NCBI GenBank assembly: GCA_001701065.1
Contig: DAAL01000263.1
Coordinates: forward strand, 224-6,984
DNA: 6,761 nt
Source: Bacteroidales bacterium GP4
GTDB lineage: Bacteria; Bacteroidota; Bacteroidia; Bacteroidales; Muribaculaceae
Reading direction: 5' to 3'
Part shown: one piece after another, positions 6,016 to 6,761 of the stretch
Layout of the letters: every line of letters begins with the position of its first letter
Numbering within the stretch: the stretch's first letter is position 1
Made by a program: the position numbers and the translations under genes
Notes under the pieces: generated by a model
The model's database searches: none
What the model was told of the DNA's origin: nothing
The model's input: only the letters and a program-made list of their open reading frames with translations

Positions 6016-6760
6016 TACAAAAGATTTTATATCGGAGCAGTTGTCTTCCTGGGGAGACGCTTGCGAACGGCACGCTCAAGTGGGCGATGTCAAGACTAAG
6101 TGTGTCAGTGTAAACGGAGTTCCTTGGCAAGTGATGCTTAACAGTTCCCGAAAGGTGAGCACCGAGGCTAAGGTGGACGATGTGTCTATCTCGGAACGTC
6201 CATGCTTCCTGTGTGGCAAGAACCGACCTAAAGAACAGGCTGCGCTTCCGTGGGGCGATTATGATATATTGCTTAACCCTTATCCGGTGTTCCCTCATCA
6301 TCTTACTATTGTCCATCATGAGCACACTCCCCAGTTGCTTATAGGCAATGAGGAGGCTTTTGTTGCGATTAGCGAGGAACTTGAAGGGTACACTGTATTC
6401 TATAACGGAGCGAAATGTGGAGCTTCGGCACCTGATCATCTGCATTTTCAGGGAGTTCCGGAGCGTTACATGCCGTTAAGAATCGAATATCCGTTTATGC
6501 GTTATTACCAGACAGGCACAAAGGAGGAGATTGTAAAATATCTTTCTTCCCTGCTGAATGGGCTTGAACGGAAAGATGATGAACCGGAGCCGCGAATCAA
6601 TGCGGGTGTGCGCCGTGTGGATGATAACCGGTTTGAGATAGTGGTTGTGCCACGTCGTGCCCATCGACCTGACTGTTACGGATTCCTCAAAGTTAGCCCC
6701 GGAGCTATAGATGTAATGGGAACATTGATTACCACATCGGAAGCGTCAAGTCACCGCTGA
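6008..6760 (+). CDS. DUF4922-like, GalT/VTC2-related nucleotidyltransferase or phosphorylase; C-terminus possibly cut
   Basis: This 250-residue protein resembles the galactose-1-phosphate uridylyltransferase branch of the HIT superfamily, which acts on nucleotide sugars. PCFLCGKNRP carries C66 and C69, like the CxxC zinc site in E. coli GalT. YDILLNPYPVFPHHLTIV (85-102) contains His97/His98, which may help bind zinc. HLHFQ (144-148) is the active-site His-x-His-x-Gln motif, with H146 the likely nucleotidylated residue by analogy. PRRAHRP (215-221) and VSPGAID (229-235) follow. The substrate cannot be read from the sequence. I recall Bacteroidetes relatives as longer, often fused to a SpoIID/LytB domain, whereas this frame stops soon after VSPGAID with the tail SEASSHR. 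A frameshift or a true short form is possible. The ATG overlaps the glycosyltransferase stop by 8 nt, tying the two into one pathway. Confidence 0.75.
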   Translation: MDNTKDFISEQLSSWGDACERHAQVGDVKTKCVSVNGVPWQVMLNSSRKVSTEAKVDDVSISERPCFLCGKNRPKEQAALPWGDYDILLNPYPVFPHHLTIVHHEHTPQLLIGNEEAFVAISEELEGYTVFYNGAKCGASAPDHLHFQGVPERYMPLRIEYPFMRYYQTGTKEEIVKYLSSLLNGLERKDDEPEPRINAGVRRVDDNRFEIVVVPRRAHRPDCYGFLKVSPGAIDVMGTLITTSEASSHR

Positions 6761-6761
6761 A

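Noticed and set aside
5957..6445. 162-residue minus-strand ORF opposite the glycosyltransferase/DUF4922-like junction.
   Set aside because: It is a shadow of two well-supported plus-strand genes and shows no recognisable domain.
1..6761. CRISPR arrays, insertion sequences, transposase or phage genes.
   Set aside because: No regularly spaced repeats, transposase motifs or phage proteins were seen on either strand.

Overview
The window looks like a Bacteroidales chromosome, perhaps a Muribaculaceae- or Bacteroides-like gut bacterium. Three things point there. Several upstream regions carry the Bacteroidetes sigma factor signature (TAnnTTTG at -7, in two cases with TTTG 20-21 bp upstream). Shine-Dalgarno sequences are weak or absent. 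The protein repertoire also fits: an OmpA/beta-barrel protein with a lipoprotein, and a glycosyltransferase followed by a DUF4922-like protein. Family assignments come from motifs read by eye; no database search was run.

Layout. At 1-60 a leftward promoter serves a gene outside the window. At 236-1552 (+) is a DbpA-like DEAD-box RNA helicase whose promoter fixes its start. It converges on a two-gene leftward operon, with a 15-bp hairpin (1566-1604) between the two gene ends. That operon runs from an outer-membrane beta-barrel/OmpA protein (4166-2892) into a two-domain lipoprotein (2884-1637), 7 nt apart, and probably makes an envelope pair. At 4167-4644 is a 478-bp intergenic region with outward-facing promoters. 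At 4645-6015 (+) is a GT2 glycosyltransferase with a degenerate N-terminal half-domain. It overlaps by 8 nt a GalT/VTC2-like (HIT superfamily, DUF4922-like) nucleotidyltransferase or phosphorylase at 6008-6760. The two are probably translationally coupled and may act in one sugar-nucleotide/glycan pathway.

The most unusual content is in the 4167-4644 intergenic region. It holds two diverged, inverted copies (4224-4313 and 4383-4466) of one roughly 85-90-nt element. Each copy can fold into three nested helices whose bases differ between copies but keep pairing, while the unpaired segments ACAATCCT, TCTCGCA and TATCCTGTCA are identical. That is the pattern expected of a structured RNA or a folded-DNA substrate. 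I cannot name the family. A near-perfect leftward promoter lies just upstream of one copy, and a further 15-bp hairpin sits right before the OmpA start codon.
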